Source: Callorhinus ursinus (Eukaryota > Chordata > Mammalia > Carnivora > Otariidae). From it: a DNA stretch of 64,000 bases. The notes beneath the pieces were generated by a model that saw nothing but the letters and a program-made list of their open reading frames with translations, searched no databases and was not told where the DNA came from. Both the position numbers and the translations under genes were made by a program. Shown here in pieces: positions 10,956 through 23,004 of the stretch; position 1 is the first letter of the stretch; every line of letters starts with the position of its first letter. The stretch spans positions 12,606,402-12,670,401 of the forward strand of contig NW_020313005.1 in NCBI RefSeq assembly GCF_003265705.1. The letters are read 5' to 3'.

Positions 10956-11174
10956 TTTTTTTGTTTGTTTGTTTTGTTTTTTAAAGATTTTATTTATTTT
11001 TTGACAGAGAGAAAGAGAGAGACAGCGAGAGAGGGAACACAAGCAGGGGAGGTGGGAGAGGGAGAAGCAAGCTTCCTGCTGAGCCGGGAGCCCATGTGGG
11101 CCTTGCCCCAGGACCCTGGGATCATGACTTGAGCCAAACGCGAACACTTAACGGCTGAGCCACACAGACGTCCC
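10956..11174 (-). mobile_element. SINEC (second of a tandem pair)
   Basis: Minus-strand copy with a TTTGTTTGTTTGTTTTG-rich tail, GAGA body, and a GGCTGAGCCACACAGACGTCC head end. Target-site duplication GCGTTCAGTAG (10945-10955) / GCATTCAGTAG (11175-11185). Confidence 0.9.
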
Positions 11175-11279
11175 GCATTCAGTAGTCCTTAAGCCTCATT
11201 TTAATAGTAGCAGACACAAAAATTAACGTGACTGATACATTTAAAGCCAGGCAAAATATTTTCTTAAGAAAATTCACTC

Positions 11280-11720
11280 ATCCATGCATGTATGCACTCA
11301 ACACTTTTGGTGGCACTTGAGTTGAGCTGGTCTCAGTGTTAGATATGTACAGGGTTACAATGATGAATAAAATGATCAACATATAGACTGGGAATTGCCC
11401 TGTTGGAGCTTATATCATAATGGGGAAAGAAACCTCAAATAAATATCACACTAATTTGTAGTAACAAATTAGGTTAAGGAATTTACTTTTCTTTCCAAAA
11501 GATAGAAATCTGATCCTGTGCATGTGTATAACAAAAGAAACAGACCTAGACAAGGGTTGAGGGCAGTCAGGAGGTACCTCTCAGAGGAGGTGACATTTAA
11601 ACTGAGAACTGAAGAATGGGTAGCAGTTAACTAGCCAAATGGGAGGTAGCAACAGTGGAGTAAGGGAGTATTCCAGACTGAATGCCTTGTGGCTGACATT
11701 AGTGTGCTGCATTTTTGCAT
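11280..11720 (-). mobile_element. LINE-2 relic
   Basis: Reverse-complement L2 text: TTACAATGATGAATAAAATG, CTGTTGGAGCTTATATCATA, AGGAGGTGACATTTAAACTG, AGAACTGAAGAATGGGTAGC, and 'attccagactgaatgcc'. No open frame. Confidence 0.6.
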
Positions 11721-12120
11721 TCAAAGAACAGAAAGACATCCTTTGAGAACTTTATATTGGAAAATATTATTTTATTCCTTTGTGGAGAATAGAGCCTGAA
11801 ACAATCGCTGACACATGGTAAATGTTCAACAAATATTTAAGTGAAAGAAAGGCGCTTCTTAGTATACGGCTATGAAATCCAATTGGTATCAGAACTTTCT
11901 CTGAGTCCTGAGGTGTCGAGTGTCCTAAAAATAGCAAGGAAAAGTGAACTGCCTTGTTTAAAGATGTCAAAGATAATGATGTGCTTTTAAATGGTCATTT
12001 ATCAACTAAAACACCTGACCAAGACTATGAAAGTTTAAAAAAATGATTTATATTATTTCAGCTAATTTTGATACTATATAAATACTATTACTTTTCTTAC
12101 AGTAAGCATTAAAATATTAT

Positions 12121-12296
12121 TCCTTTATTTATTTATTTATTTAATTTAATGGAGGGAGGGGCAGAGGGAGAGAATCAAGTGGACTCCCTGCTGAGCATGG
12201 AGCCTGGCACTGGGCTTGATCCCAAGACCCATGAGATCATGACCTGAGCAGAAACCAAGAGTCGAACACTTAACCACCTGCGCCATCCAGGTACCA
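12121..12296 (-). mobile_element. SINEC
   Basis: CTTTATTTATTTATTTATTT tail, body GAGGGGCAGAGGGAGAG, head end CGCCATCCAGGTACC. Flanks ATTATTC / ATAATTATT give only a weak duplication. Confidence 0.9.
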
Positions 12297-12529
12297 CAAA
12301 CATAATTATTTTTAAAAATATGAATGGTCTCATTTTGTCTCCCAGCTAAAGGGACTATCATTTAAGTAATTAGATCTGTATTCACAACTCAAGACTCTTC
12401 TCACCAAAGAAAAAAATAAACTTTTTTCCATAGTATTTAAACTGTCTAACTAATCTACTTAAATGTTTCCAATAATATAAATACCACAGTTATGTTCACC
12501 CAGTTCACTACATTCACACTGACCACTCT
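12297..12529. other. Unassigned intronic sequence
   Basis: Nothing recognised. Confidence 0.5.
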
Positions 12530-12755
12530 GTCCCTAGGCCCCAACTCATTCTAGTGTCAGGGCCTTTGAAGCTATTATTCCCTCTGACAAGAATATTCTT
12601 CTTCCAGACTCTGTGTAGCTGTCCTTCTCTCATCACTTGGATCTTAGCTTAATGTCACTGTATAAAAAGACCTCCCCCGCTTTCCTAGGTAAGAGAACAT
12701 GGCACAGCACCAAGTGCATAGTAGGACCTCCACAGATGATAGCTATTATTATTTT
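12530..12755 (+). mobile_element. LINE-2 relic
   Basis: L2 3' text: GTGTCAGGGCCTTTGAAGC, TATTCCCTCTGACAAGAATA, TTCTTCTTCCAGA, AATGTCACTG and CATAGTAGGACCTCC, in consensus order. Confidence 0.6.
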
Positions 12756-12764
12756 TAATGTTAA

Positions 12765-12930
12765 ATAACAAGTACCAACTGAATGCTTTCTCTATTAGCC
12801 TCAACACAGTGAAAGGCATTTTATACATTTTTAATTCTTACTACTGCCAGATAAATATTATCATCCCTCATTCACAAATGGATTATTCAGAAAGATTAAA
12901 TTGCTTGGCCAAAGTCACTGAGGCAGAATG
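12765..12930 (-). mobile_element. MIR SINE (ancient)
   Basis: AAGTACCAACTGAATGCTTT, GGCATTTTATACATTTTTAA, TTATCATCCCTCATTCACAA, AGATTAAATTGCTTGGCCAA, ending GTCACTGAGGCAG: reverse-complement MIR order. Confidence 0.6.
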
Positions 12931-12999
12931 TTTGTCTAAAATAAAAATTAAAAAAAATACCCGAAACTGTACGTATTTTTTTTCAGCATACACATTTTG

Positions 13000-13516
13000 A
13001 CTAAAAGAAACCAAATGCACAAATGATGCAGTTATATTGGACTTACACCTGAAAAATCAAGATGGTTGGGTAACATAATTTTCCTGATTGGATTACTCTG
13101 TTAATAGCTTCACATTTCTCCAATTTGTGGCACTGCTTACGCTCCAAACTCAACTGAACTCAACTGAAAATTTAACTTATGTTTGATTTCTTTCTGTTTA
13201 CTAGTCAGTACTAACTTAAAATTCCTCCAATACTTAGAGTTATTCCTACCACCCAGATTAGCGCCTGAACCTTGTTAGTAGCCAGGTTGTTTCACATAGG
13301 TGAAAAAAAGATCAGTGAGTATCAAAAGGGCACTGAGCAATGTTTTATATTACTGTATGTCATCCCCAGAAGATGATAGTGACCAGCATGTCTATGGTTG
13401 GCTGCAAATTAGAAGTTGGAAACCGGAAACTTTCTTATTCTGAGACAGATCTTGATGAGAAAGAAACTTCAAGGCAGCTTCCAGAAAAAGGAATGCAGAC
13501 AGATTCTCTGGGTTCA
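13000..13516. other. Unassigned intronic sequence
   Basis: No gene or repeat recognised. It ends in an A-rich run at about 13520-13555. Confidence 0.5.
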
Positions 13517-13519
13517 CTG

Positions 13520-13556
13520 AAAAAAAGAAAAAAAAAAAAAAAAAAAAAAAAAAAAC
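13520..13556 (+). repeat. Poly(A) tract
   Basis: AAAAAAAGAAAAA followed by about 25 A. No retrotransposon body was recognised upstream, so it may be a simple expansion. Confidence 0.85.
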
Positions 13557-13591
13557 ATGGATTGTAGCCTGAGACAGAAAAAAACCTTAGA

Positions 13592-13793
13592 GGGAAGCCT
13601 GGGTGGCTCAGTCGTTAAGCGTCTCCCTTCGGCTCAGGTCATGATCCCAGGGTCCTGGGATCAAGCCCCGCATTGGGCTCCCTGCTCTGCGGGAAGCCTG
13701 CTTCTCTCTCTCCCATTCCCCCTGCTTGTGTTCCCTCTCTCTCTGTATCTCTGTCAAATAAATAAATAAAATCTTAAAAAAAAAGAAAGAAAG
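13592..13793 (+). mobile_element. SINEC
   Basis: GAAGCCTGGGTGGCTCAGTC head, CT-rich body, AAATAAATAAATAAAATC tail. Target-site duplication AAAAAAACCTTAGAG / AAAAAAACCTTGGAG with one mismatch. Confidence 0.94.
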
Positions 13794-15429
13794 AAAAAAA
13801 CCTTGGAGTTATGGGTAAATAAGTAAAATGTATCTTAGAAATCTAGTCCACACTGTTCATTTTATTGATGAAGGAAAGGAAGCATAGAATTAAAATAAAG
13901 GTCAATTAACAAGTGAGTTCAGAAGTGGGGTTTTGTTCTGACTCCCCACTGCCCTTTAGCTTACCCTGCATTGCCATCATAAAAATCAACTAACTGATTT
14001 GACTCCAATCAATTTGATTTGACTCCACTGAGAAAGTAACTTGAGCTAAATAGCGGAAGAGCTGCTCTCCAAGAGAAAACTAACAGAAAAAAACCAATAA
14101 AGTGCATTATTTTAATATGAACGAGCTTAGCCACGGTCACGCTTTCTAATTAGGTCAGGATAATTTAAAATGGACTAAAAGCTATCCCAGGTGGGGATAT
14201 CAAAAATTCATAATTTTGCCCTGGATGCTATCTCTGTGACCTTAGAGATTTCAGAAGAACAATAATTTACCCCCCACTCCCATGAAATTTAGATATTTAT
14301 ACAGGCAGGAGATTGAAAAGAAAGTGCAAAAACTCACACAAATTCAAGGTGTAATAAAGATTTCAACTCTTTACAAATACCTGTCCTTTTCTTTTTAGCC
14401 TGCATTAAGAAACACTGACAGGTTTCATGTCCAAGTTAACGTGAAATGACAGATTATTCAGTTCAGAACACTGTGAAAAGCTACAAGGTAAATGATTCAA
14501 TGCCACCTCAGCTATGTTGTTGTTTTTCAACTATGTTTTTTTACTTAAAAAATTCTGTTTGGGCCTGTATCCAATTCCACAGCATTTTTCAGTTTTAGAA
14601 ACATGTCACTGGAAAAGTTTAGAATCTACTTCACAGTCACTCCAAAAGTATTTACCTAGCTTTATTGTGTTTGGTTTTAATCTCTCTCTCTTTGTAAAAT
14701 CAATTTCTCATTAGTGCTAAGCCAAATGCTTCCAGAGGACAATGAAGAAATGCATTTAGTTGACACAGGTTTTTACCAAGCTATTCAAGAGCCTATAAAG
14801 AAGAAATAACTTTAATATAAAATAGAAAATGTTGTAAATACATACAAGTTTATATCTGGCTAGTAAATAGTGCTTTTCAAAGTATGGTTCAAAGGAAGAA
14901 CATCCATTAAGTTTTTACTAGCTTTGTATTGTTAATAAGGAAAAACTGACACATTCATGCGAATAGATGCATGATAACACCATGAAATGTTACCTCAAAC
15001 CAGTGAAAATAGTGAGAAATATTTTAACAGGGAAAATAAAGTTAGGAATTTCAATCCTATAAAATGAAATTAACTCAGAATTCCTTCTACTATCCCTTTT
15101 ACAATTTTTCTCTTTGCCTCTCTCCTATGGTTAAATAGCTACAGCTGTCATCATGGACCTTCATGAAAAAAATGTAGTCTGATAAGGTAATTTACTCTAA
15201 AATGTGGTCATTAATCAGATATTCTGATGAGGAATTTGAGCACTATTTAACCATTTGTTGACTTATTGTGTTCTTATGATACTTAGTTCCTTCTTCAAGT
15301 AAAAACATTTATAACATAATATGTGGAGATCTGAGATACTGAGAAATGTACTTGAGGTGTAAGAGGACAGGGGAATCGTGATGTATGGGTAGGAAAATAG
15401 TAACTGGGGATCAGGGAACATCATGCCAA
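13794..15429. other. Mostly unassigned intronic sequence
   Basis: About 13835-13945 resembles an ancient L3/MIR-type relic ('ttcattttattgatgaaggaaagg'). The rest is AT-rich and unrecognised; short open frames in it look random. Confidence 0.45.
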
Positions 15430-15960
15430 TGGGATCTGAGCAATAACAAGAACAAAAAGTTAGAGAATGATAAGTAATTTACCAGACAGGAGACAGGAAA
15501 ACAGGAAAAGTCTCATCCGGATGGAGGAAAACTATTTGCAAAGGCCTAGACATAAACTTCAGAGAATGACAAGTAGTTCATTATGAATGCAAGTTAGGAT
15601 GGGTGTAGATATGCGAATGCAGCTAGAAGTCTGAGATGAGAATAGAAAGGCAGAGAGAGATTAAGATTATGAAAAATATCATTTATCATGCTAGGGAGTT
15701 TGGATTTTATCCTGAATGCAGTGTGAAGACATGGATGGGCATGAAGTCACTTGGTAACATCAAATGACACATGTGAAGGCATGTGGGGATCACTATGTAA
15801 GAAGTGGCCTAATACTGACAGCAGAGGTAGCAGAATTGCCATAATATAGATGAATTCTGATGAGAGGCTCAAATGTTGTGATAGTAAGAGAAAATGGTAA
15901 TGATGTGTTAAGCCTGGTCCCAAAGGTGAGAACAAAGCTACATTAGGCACCTAGTATCCT
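15430..15960 (-). mobile_element. LINE-2 relic
   Basis: Reverse-complement L2 internal text: 'gcaaaggcctagacataaac', 'gggagtttggattttatcc', 'tgggcatgaagtcacttgg', 'atgagaggctcaaatgttg'. Decayed, no open frame. Confidence 0.5.
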
Positions 15961-17537
15961 AAAGAGACTCCTAAAAATTTGGGAACCAGATAGCTCCTGC
16001 AGAACCTAAGTAGCTGAATTAGTTCTGCTTAAATATCTTCCCAGCACACATTATCTTCCCCATCCACACCACTCTCCACTTTTTACCTCTGTGTATATAG
16101 CAGAATATTATAGAGAGGGAAAGACATTCTTTGCAGCTTTTGCCGGAGTGGGTACTGCTAGGGTTTTCTTTCCCTTCTCACCTCCAAATTCAAGTGACAG
16201 GAAGACTCCAAGGACTCACTCTGAGAATTTATAAAACTGGCATCTCATTGCTTCATTAAACATTTCCTTAGGCAACAGACTTGCTGATTAGTTCCTGGCT
16301 CTGTTGGAACAGGCAGAGAAGGTAACTGGACAGAACTGACAGGCAGAAAAGTGAATAGCAGGAAAGAAACCTACACTCCCACCATTTAGAAAGGCAAGAG
16401 TACACAGGGTTCATATGGATTGGTTGGAGAAAGCTGACAAGCATAAGCTTTCTGGGCTATTTGACCAAACTGCCAGAGGTGGGAGCTGACAGAAAGTTGG
16501 AAAAGGCAATACCTGAAGAGGAGGTTACATCAGGAAAATCTGCAGTAGGAGGCCCCAAAAGACTCATTGATGTGCTGACAAGAGCCAGTCTTTGGAGGTC
16601 AGCTTCAACAATGGCTCAGTGGACAGCAGCTTTACCCAGATTGGTGGCTATGTCTCAGTTACAGAGGCACCCACAGCTCTAGGTTGGAACAAGATGGCAT
16701 CCTGTGCCAGAGAAGGCTGTGTTCCAGAATGTCACACACCAGATGATGGGGGCTGAGCATGCAGAACCCCCAGTGAGAATTAAGACCACAAAGTTTGCAG
16801 TCTCATTGTGTTTTGAAATCAGTTCAGCCATAAAAAATGAGATTGGGATGGAGACAGGCAAGAACCACCAGACAAAAGGCAGTGGGGGGCACCCATCCTG
16901 GGATAGGGACCAAAGAGCTGCAGCAACAGTACCAGGCAAGGGGTCCCACCAGGGATGGGAGTATTGCACTGAGCCAGGCGGTGGAGAGGGAGCAGGGAGA
17001 GGAAGCATAGGATTGAGGCTGGAAGGGGATAAGTAAATTGGATAAGCATGGGACTCTGGGTCCCATTCCAACCTTTCATCCCTACTCTAACACATAAAGG
17101 AGAAAAAGAACTGGGAAGAAGGAGAAAAATGTGAAAAGAAATGATTATCTATTCTCCTTGCAGCTGCAGGGCCCTGAGTCTAAGTCACTTGTTAGTGCTG
17201 AGGTAGGGAGGAAAAGAACAGGAAATTAGAGATAAATTTTATCTCTGTAACAACAGAAAATTATCTAAAAGCTATGGAATCTTCTTGGATGTCTAAAAAT
17301 GGATTTGACAGAACATAGTTAAAGGCAATGATTTGAAAAAATAAAGCCACTTCATGTTTGTTATGCACTCTAGGTTTTCCAGTAAGCCAAAAAACAAGGG
17401 AATGGATTTAAGAGATATTTAAAATGTGCAATAGATCCAACTTGACCAATCTGTTATAAGAGAAAAAGAAAAATAAGCGATGACTTCTGAGTTAATAGTC
17501 TGATTTATGTCATGAGCTACCTCATCTATAAAATAAT
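15961..17537. other. Unassigned block, GC-richer at 16400-17070
   Basis: The composition is visibly richer in G and C than neighbouring intron. It carries short opposing open frames (16704-17036 on +, 16679-17071 on -) with no recognisable domain. No tRNA head, poly(A) tail or splice-bounded exon was seen. It could be an old LTR, an unrecognised retrocopy, or unique sequence. Confidence 0.4.
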
Positions 17538-17549
17538 TTTATGGTGGTT

Positions 17550-17724
17550 TTTTTTGAGATTTTATCTATCTGTCAGAAAGAGAGAGAGAGAGAGTGCATA
17601 GGCAGAGGGAGAAGCAGGCTCCCCACTGAGCAAGAAGCCCAATGTGGGATTCAATCCAAGGACTCTAAGATTGTGACCTGAGCCAAAGGCAGATGCTTAA
17701 CCGACTGAGCCACCCAGGTGTCCC
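17550..17724 (-). mobile_element. SINEC
   Basis: T-rich tail with TTTTATCTATCTGTCAG, GAGAGAG tract, head end CCGACTGAGCCACCCAGG. Perfect 12 bp target-site duplication TTTATGGTGGTT at 17538-17549 and 17725-17736. Confidence 0.95.
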
Positions 17725-17736
17725 TTTATGGTGGTT

Positions 17737-18524
17737 CTTAACCTTGTTTCTATCAAAGACTCCCAAGGAGAATCTGAGGGAAGTTACACACCAACTTCAT
17801 GAAAATAGGTACACACACACTCAGAATTTTCAAAGAAATTTATATAAAATAGAAAACACTGGAGTGAGAAGCCAATTTGAGGAAAAAGACTGAGTATCAT
17901 TTGTTCTGAATATGTTAAATCTGTCGTGTCCATGACAAATGCTTATAGAGATGTCCTTCAGAAAGAAGGCAATATAAGTGTGTGTCTGGGTTGTTTTGTT
18001 TTGTTTCAATGGGAAACACTTCTGATATCCAGTTCTGACAAAGAAATGGTCTTCTCACCCTTTTTTCAGAGCCTGGAGGTTCTGAAATTATTCAGTGGCT
18101 CAGCACAAAAGGATCTGGAATTTCTTTAGGTTGCTTATAGTGATGCCCAGAGCTAGGGATGAGGGCCATTAATTAAAGTAACTCCTGCACTCTAGCTTTC
18201 TCTCTCACTTTCTAAAAGCTGTCATACATGTCCTTCTGGGTCACCTCACTTCTTCCTTTCAGCTAAATTGCTTCTAAAGAGAAGAGCTTGGTGACAGCCC
18301 AGCCTTCTCTAAGTGTGTGTTGCTCTTAGCTTTTTAAAAATCTCACCGATTAAGTTAAGGAGCATGAGTTTCTCCCTTTTCCATCATCTATAGAAAATAT
18401 GTGTCTTCTCTGGTTATCCTTGAATTTCCACATCTGTCAGCTTTTATTTTAGGTCAGAACTTCTACTAAATGTGTGACTGTAGGCAAAGATTTCTTTTGA
18501 TGTTTACATTGGGTTATGTCTGGT
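17737..18524. other. Unassigned intronic sequence
   Basis: No gene or repeat family recognised. Confidence 0.5.
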
Positions 18525-18740
18525 GGCTGAAAGAGCACTACAAATTTTGGAATCCAGCAAGGCCTAGGCTAAAATCCTGGTATTTATTTCAGTCCTTTTT
18601 GCCTCATCCTCTTTCTTTCCCCTTATCAAATAAGTGGAACAATATTTTGGGGTCTTTGTAAGGATTAAAATAAGGTAATGTATCAAAAGAGCTTTGTATA
18701 GGGCATAGGAAATAAAAGGAGTTTGATAAATGTTATCAAA
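18525..18740 (+). mobile_element. MIR SINE (ancient)
   Basis: GAAAGAGCACTACAAATTTT, CTAAAATCCTGG, 'gtaaggattaaaataaggtaatgtat', AGAGCTTTGTATAGGGCATA and TTTGATAAATGTTATCA follow MIR consensus order. Confidence 0.6.
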
Positions 18741-18765
18741 ACACACTATATGAAATTTCATTTTT

Positions 18766-18948
18766 CATTTTTTATTTTTTAAAAAGATTTATTTATTTAT
18801 TTGACAGAGAGAGAGAGCACAAGCAGGGGGAGCAGTTGAGGGAGAGAGAGAAACAGGGAGCCCCATGTGGGGCTTGATCCCAGGACCCTGGGATCATGAC
18901 CTGAGCCAAAGGCAGACGCTTAACCATCTGAGCCATCCAGATACCCCA
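18766..18948 (-). mobile_element. SINEC
   Basis: AAAGATTTATTTATTTATTT tail, CAAGCAGGGGGAGC body, head end CATCTGAGCCATCCAG. Perfect 14 bp target-site duplication GAAATTTCATTTTT at 18752-18765 and 18949-18962. Confidence 0.95.
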
Positions 18949-19154
18949 GAAATTTCATTTTTTAAAAAAATATTTGCAACTGCTTTGTCCTCAAGTTCTT
19001 CATCATCTACAAATTAAATTGGTTAGGGTATATTTAGTTTAATCCAGTCCCCAGTTATTGAGTACTGGCTATTGAGGAGTTTATAAAGACAATAAGTGAA
19101 GGAGATTACAAATTGGGAAGGTACTGATAGGCAAACAAATAACAAATCAAAGAG

Positions 19155-19372
19155 TCTGGCCAAAATCAGGGCTGTGCCACTTGCTGATTAGCCTTGAATA
19201 AAATAATAAATGATGATGAACCAATAAATAATGATGAGTTTTCTCATCAGTAAATGAGACTAACAGTACTCAGCTCACATAATGCTTAGAAGTATTTCAC
19301 GAAATAGTGTGGAATATTGGTGTGGTGCCTGACACATACAAAGTGATCAATAAATGTTTATCATTAGTAGAA
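19155..19372 (+). mobile_element. MIR SINE (ancient)
   Basis: GCTGTGCCACTTGCTGATTA, 'ttttctcatcagtaaatgag', GTGCCTGACACATACAAAGT and CAATAAATGTTTATCATTA in MIR order. Confidence 0.6.
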
Positions 19373-20469
19373 TCTTTTCAAGACCTTCACAGGTCCTAAG
19401 CTCTCTTATTTTTTAAAGATCCCATCCTAGATTTTATGTAGAATAATAAAATGTATCTATATCCCATATAAAATGTACTTTTTGCTATGAAGTATTTTGA
19501 AATAATTTTATAATTTTATCATTGAAAGTGTTAATATAATAGTAAAATTTTTATTATATTGTCTTACTGGTAATTTTTTAAATATAACAATGGGAGAGAT
19601 ACGTTGAAGTTGACTAATTGCTACAATATTACTCTGTATTATTTTCAACACTCTTAGTTATTTTTGATTGTGTGAGCCAATAACCTTTTTTTCAAATCTC
19701 AAATCTTTATGCAGACCCTTAAAAATGCTGAAACTATATGCTCAATGGACAAAACACCCTAACTGTTAGGTACTAAGGCAAAATATGACAAATGCTCTAA
19801 TGAGGTTCTGAGGAAACAAAAATAAAGGAAGAAATAATTCTAACTAAAGAGAATTAAGGAGGAGTTCAGCTAAAATGCATATTTGAGCAGTGATAAATAG
19901 GTAAGAGTTGTGACCATTGAATAGTGTATGGTCTCATATGACTAGAGCAGTGGTCTCCAAATAGAGGTTTGAACAATTCAGAGATGTGTAGAATGTCCAT
20001 CAGGGGACAGGAGGAAGGAAAGGAGAAAATCGCATAACATATCTGCTTTTATTTAGAATTATACTTTCTAACTATTATTTGTTTACAATGTACTTAGTAT
20101 ATTAGTACAGTACTCTGAGTGTGTGTATGTATGATGTGTACATAATTATAAATAAAATAAAATACATATATTGAGAATGTATTACAAGACAGTTTCAAGA
20201 TCTACAGAGCACAAGGTCAGAGATCAGGGGATGATAGAAGTTATGACCAATGAAGTCTTTGGACTGTTCTACTAAGCAGTAAGTATGTTACTTTGTAGAA
20301 TATGAGGAGCCATAAAAAGTTTAGGCAAAAGAATTATTAGATCTGTGATTTAGGAAGTTAAATCCAGAGGTAAGGTGCAATTTGAATAAAAGCAGTGAAA
20401 ATACTAAAATTCAGAAGAGCAATTAGGAAAAAAAAAATCAATAGTCTTATCAATAGGTCATTTTGCCTA
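19373..20469. other. Unassigned AT-rich intronic sequence
   Basis: No gene, RNA or repeat family recognised. Confidence 0.5.
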
Positions 20470-20800
20470 AGTCCCTCCCAAACGAGAGTAAAACTTCCTA
20501 ATCTTCAACCTTCCAATGGGATGTCACCTCCTCTGACATGCCTTCCCTAACCATGGTCACAATCCCCAGCCTGGTAAGCTGTCTCTCCTATGTACTCCAA
20601 ATAGTTCCTTGTTCTTATTCCTTTCCAGAATTTATTACACTAAATGTTAATTTCCTGCTTCTTTGTCTAATGCTTCCTCTATTCTCTGTGGCTCCTAATG
20701 GTAAGAATTAAGACTTATCCATCATTATATCCCAAATGACTTCCACAAGCCCTGGAATACAGAAGCTATTCAATAAGCGGTTGATGAATGTAAGGCACTT
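20470..20800 (+). mobile_element. LINE-2 relic
   Basis: L2 3' text: TGTCACCTCCTCTGACATGC, CTTCCCTAACCATGG, TTATTACACTAAATG, 'ctgcttctttgtctaat', CCTGGAATACAGAAGC, CAATAAGCGGTTGATGAATG. Confidence 0.65.
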
Positions 20801-20804
20801 CACT

Positions 20805-20960
20805 CTTTCCTCAGCTTCTAGCCATTCAGTGGACTATTTCCTACCACTCTTTCAGGTCTCAGCTTAGATATCACTTTCTTCAGAAAAGTATGTTTCCATT
20901 TAGTTCTTATATCCTTTAATCATAATTACATATATAATTTTTCTTTCTTATTATGAGGAT
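20805..20960 (+). mobile_element. Second LINE-2-like relic
   Basis: 'cactctttcaggtctcagc', TTAGATATCACTTTCTTCAG, AAAAGTATGTTTCC resemble the L2 3' half. Short and diverged. Confidence 0.4.
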
Positions 20961-21608
20961 GGCTATTTCACTCACCAAAACAGGGAACCAAGGTAGGTAG
21001 AGTTTTAAGTTCCAAAGGTGTTAAATCTTGTATATCCGTACTCTCTGGGGGATACTATAGGAGGTCCTATAGTGTAAAGATGACCTGCAGCTCAATCCAG
21101 ATCACGTCTAACTAAGGCCATTAGTTTTCTCCAAGGTGAGAAAAGTCTCTGCATAGCTCTTCTCTTTCTGACCTGATTTCCCTCCTTAAACCTGATATAT
21201 AGACACATTCCCACCCTATGGTCAGCGTAAAAAATCTGTACGGGTTCTCATTTCAAAGGAGAGTGTGTTCTGTTCAGAGTAACTGAGTAGAGCGCACCCC
21301 CCCAAAAAAAACAGTAGCACTGTTTATGTCAACTTCCATGATCCCACCTGTTTCCTGGATCATTTGACAATGTACTATACCAAAACACTCAGCCCCACTC
21401 TCTTTTCCACCACAAGGAGAGGCACTTCTTCATTTTACTAATGATTAATGGCTACCAGCATCACAATTGCCATCATGCTTCTTCAAACCTTACTAGCAAA
21501 ATTTTTCTAAAAGTAAAACTGCTACTCTGGTTTGTTTCATCTCTTCTCTATTTTATAAACATAGCATGAAGATTTCTGATTTTTTAAACAGATATTTTTA
21601 CTTCTTTG
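20961..21608. other. Unassigned intronic sequence
   Basis: Nothing recognised. Confidence 0.5.
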
Positions 21609-21620
21609 TACATATCCACT

Positions 21621-21829
21621 TTTTTAAAAAAGATTTTATTTATTTATTTGACAGAATGAGAGAGCAGGAGAGCACAAACAGTGGAAGCGGCAGAGGGAGA
21701 GGGAGAAGCAGGCCCCCTGCCAAGTAGGGAGCCTGATGCGGGGCTCAATGCGGGCTCAATCCCAGGACCCTGGGATCATGACCTGAGCTGAAGGCAGTCA
21801 TTTAACCAACTGAGTCACCCAAGTGCCCC
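21621..21829 (-). mobile_element. SINEC
   Basis: AAAGATTTTATTTATTTATT tail, GGCAGAGGGAGAGGGAG body, head end AACTGAGTCACCCAAGTGCC. Perfect 12 bp target-site duplication TACATATCCACT at 21609-21620 and 21830-21841. The body holds a short internal duplication (GGGGCTCAATGCGGGCTCAA). Confidence 0.95.
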
Positions 21830-22094
21830 TACATATCCACTGTTTAAGATCCATATAAAGCTTTCCACTTGTAACAACTCTTCCAACCTTTATTGGTTCT
21901 CTGATCTTCTGAGCTACATAAGAATTCCAGCCAGACACATAATTTTATTTCTCTGTAGTCCTTGTGAATAATTAAAATGTTTGAACTTTATGGACAGAGA
22001 TTGTGCCTTAAAATTTCTTTTACATTGTCTGCCATGTTTTGCATAACACAAGAAAGACAGTGATGCCTAAAGCTATTGACAGATATTTCTAGTT

Positions 22095-22500
22095 TTTCTT
22101 ACAGACACATGGTAGAATTGTGCTTCCCTGCTATTTTGAGGCATTTGAGGCCAGGTGCCTTGCTTTGGTCAATGAAATGTCAGTAGAAGTGTTGTATGCC
22201 ACTTCCATGTAGTAATTGTAAAAATCTTAGTGTAGTTTGTCATATTCCATTTTTAATATCTTGGTAACTGGGTAACCATTTCAGCCTGGATTCCTAAAGA
22301 AAGGTGACATACTGAAGAATACTGCAGTTGACTCTTGATGGATGGCATCCAGAAGATCCAATGTCATTTGTTAGTTGAGAAAAGTCACTACCAAGGGCAG
22401 AGCAATTGAATCATGAGAATCAGATAATTGGCCAGTTGAGGAAGAAAGCAATCACAGATAGTGGAGAAGACACATGGGCAAGTCACTCCTGACAGAAGGA
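22095..22500 (+). mobile_element. Possible ancient MaLR/MLT-type LTR relic
   Basis: 'ctttggtcaatgaaatgtcagtagaagtgt' followed by 'tgccacttccatg' resembles the middle of old mammalian LTR-type repeats. The boundaries and family are not certain and no coding domain is present. Confidence 0.3.
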
Positions 22501-23004
22501 GAACTTTCCTCCGTCAGTAGTACTTCAAGAGTACTCTTGCAACAAGTCATATAACCATTAGGCTGAACCAAGTGAGATTGCCATTTTTGTAGGATAAAAA
22601 TAGCCAAATATTGGAAATTTCATATAGTGCAACCAAACAGAAATAGAACTAAGAGAAGAAAATAAGAAAAGTCCATGAGAAGAAATGTACCATCTTTGAA
22701 TGAACTATTGAGTTTTATTTTATAGTGTCTGATAATAAGACCTGAATTTGCCTGAATATATACAAGAGAGTTGATGGTGTACTAGTACCTGTTACTAGAT
22801 TATAACCATATTGGACTAAATAATTTATTATGGCTAAGCAGAACTGAAAAATAATAAGCAAAAAAAACCCCTTTCCATTTGCACAAATAATAAAGGAAAC
22901 TTGTTTTTTACAAATACATTACCCAGCTTAAAAATCTTTTCTGAGCTCATTTGAGAAGTAGATAATCTGAATGCCTTATATCTATTTTAAAAGTTAAATT
23001 TATA
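22501..23004. other. Unassigned intronic sequence
   Basis: Nothing recognised. Confidence 0.5.

Noticed and set aside
13520..13556. Poly(A) run as the tail of a processed pseudogene
   Set aside because: No coding similarity or target-site duplication could be seen upstream.
16679..17079. Pro/Ser/Leu-rich minus-strand frames
   Set aside because: Composition-driven, overlapping in several frames, no domain or splice context.
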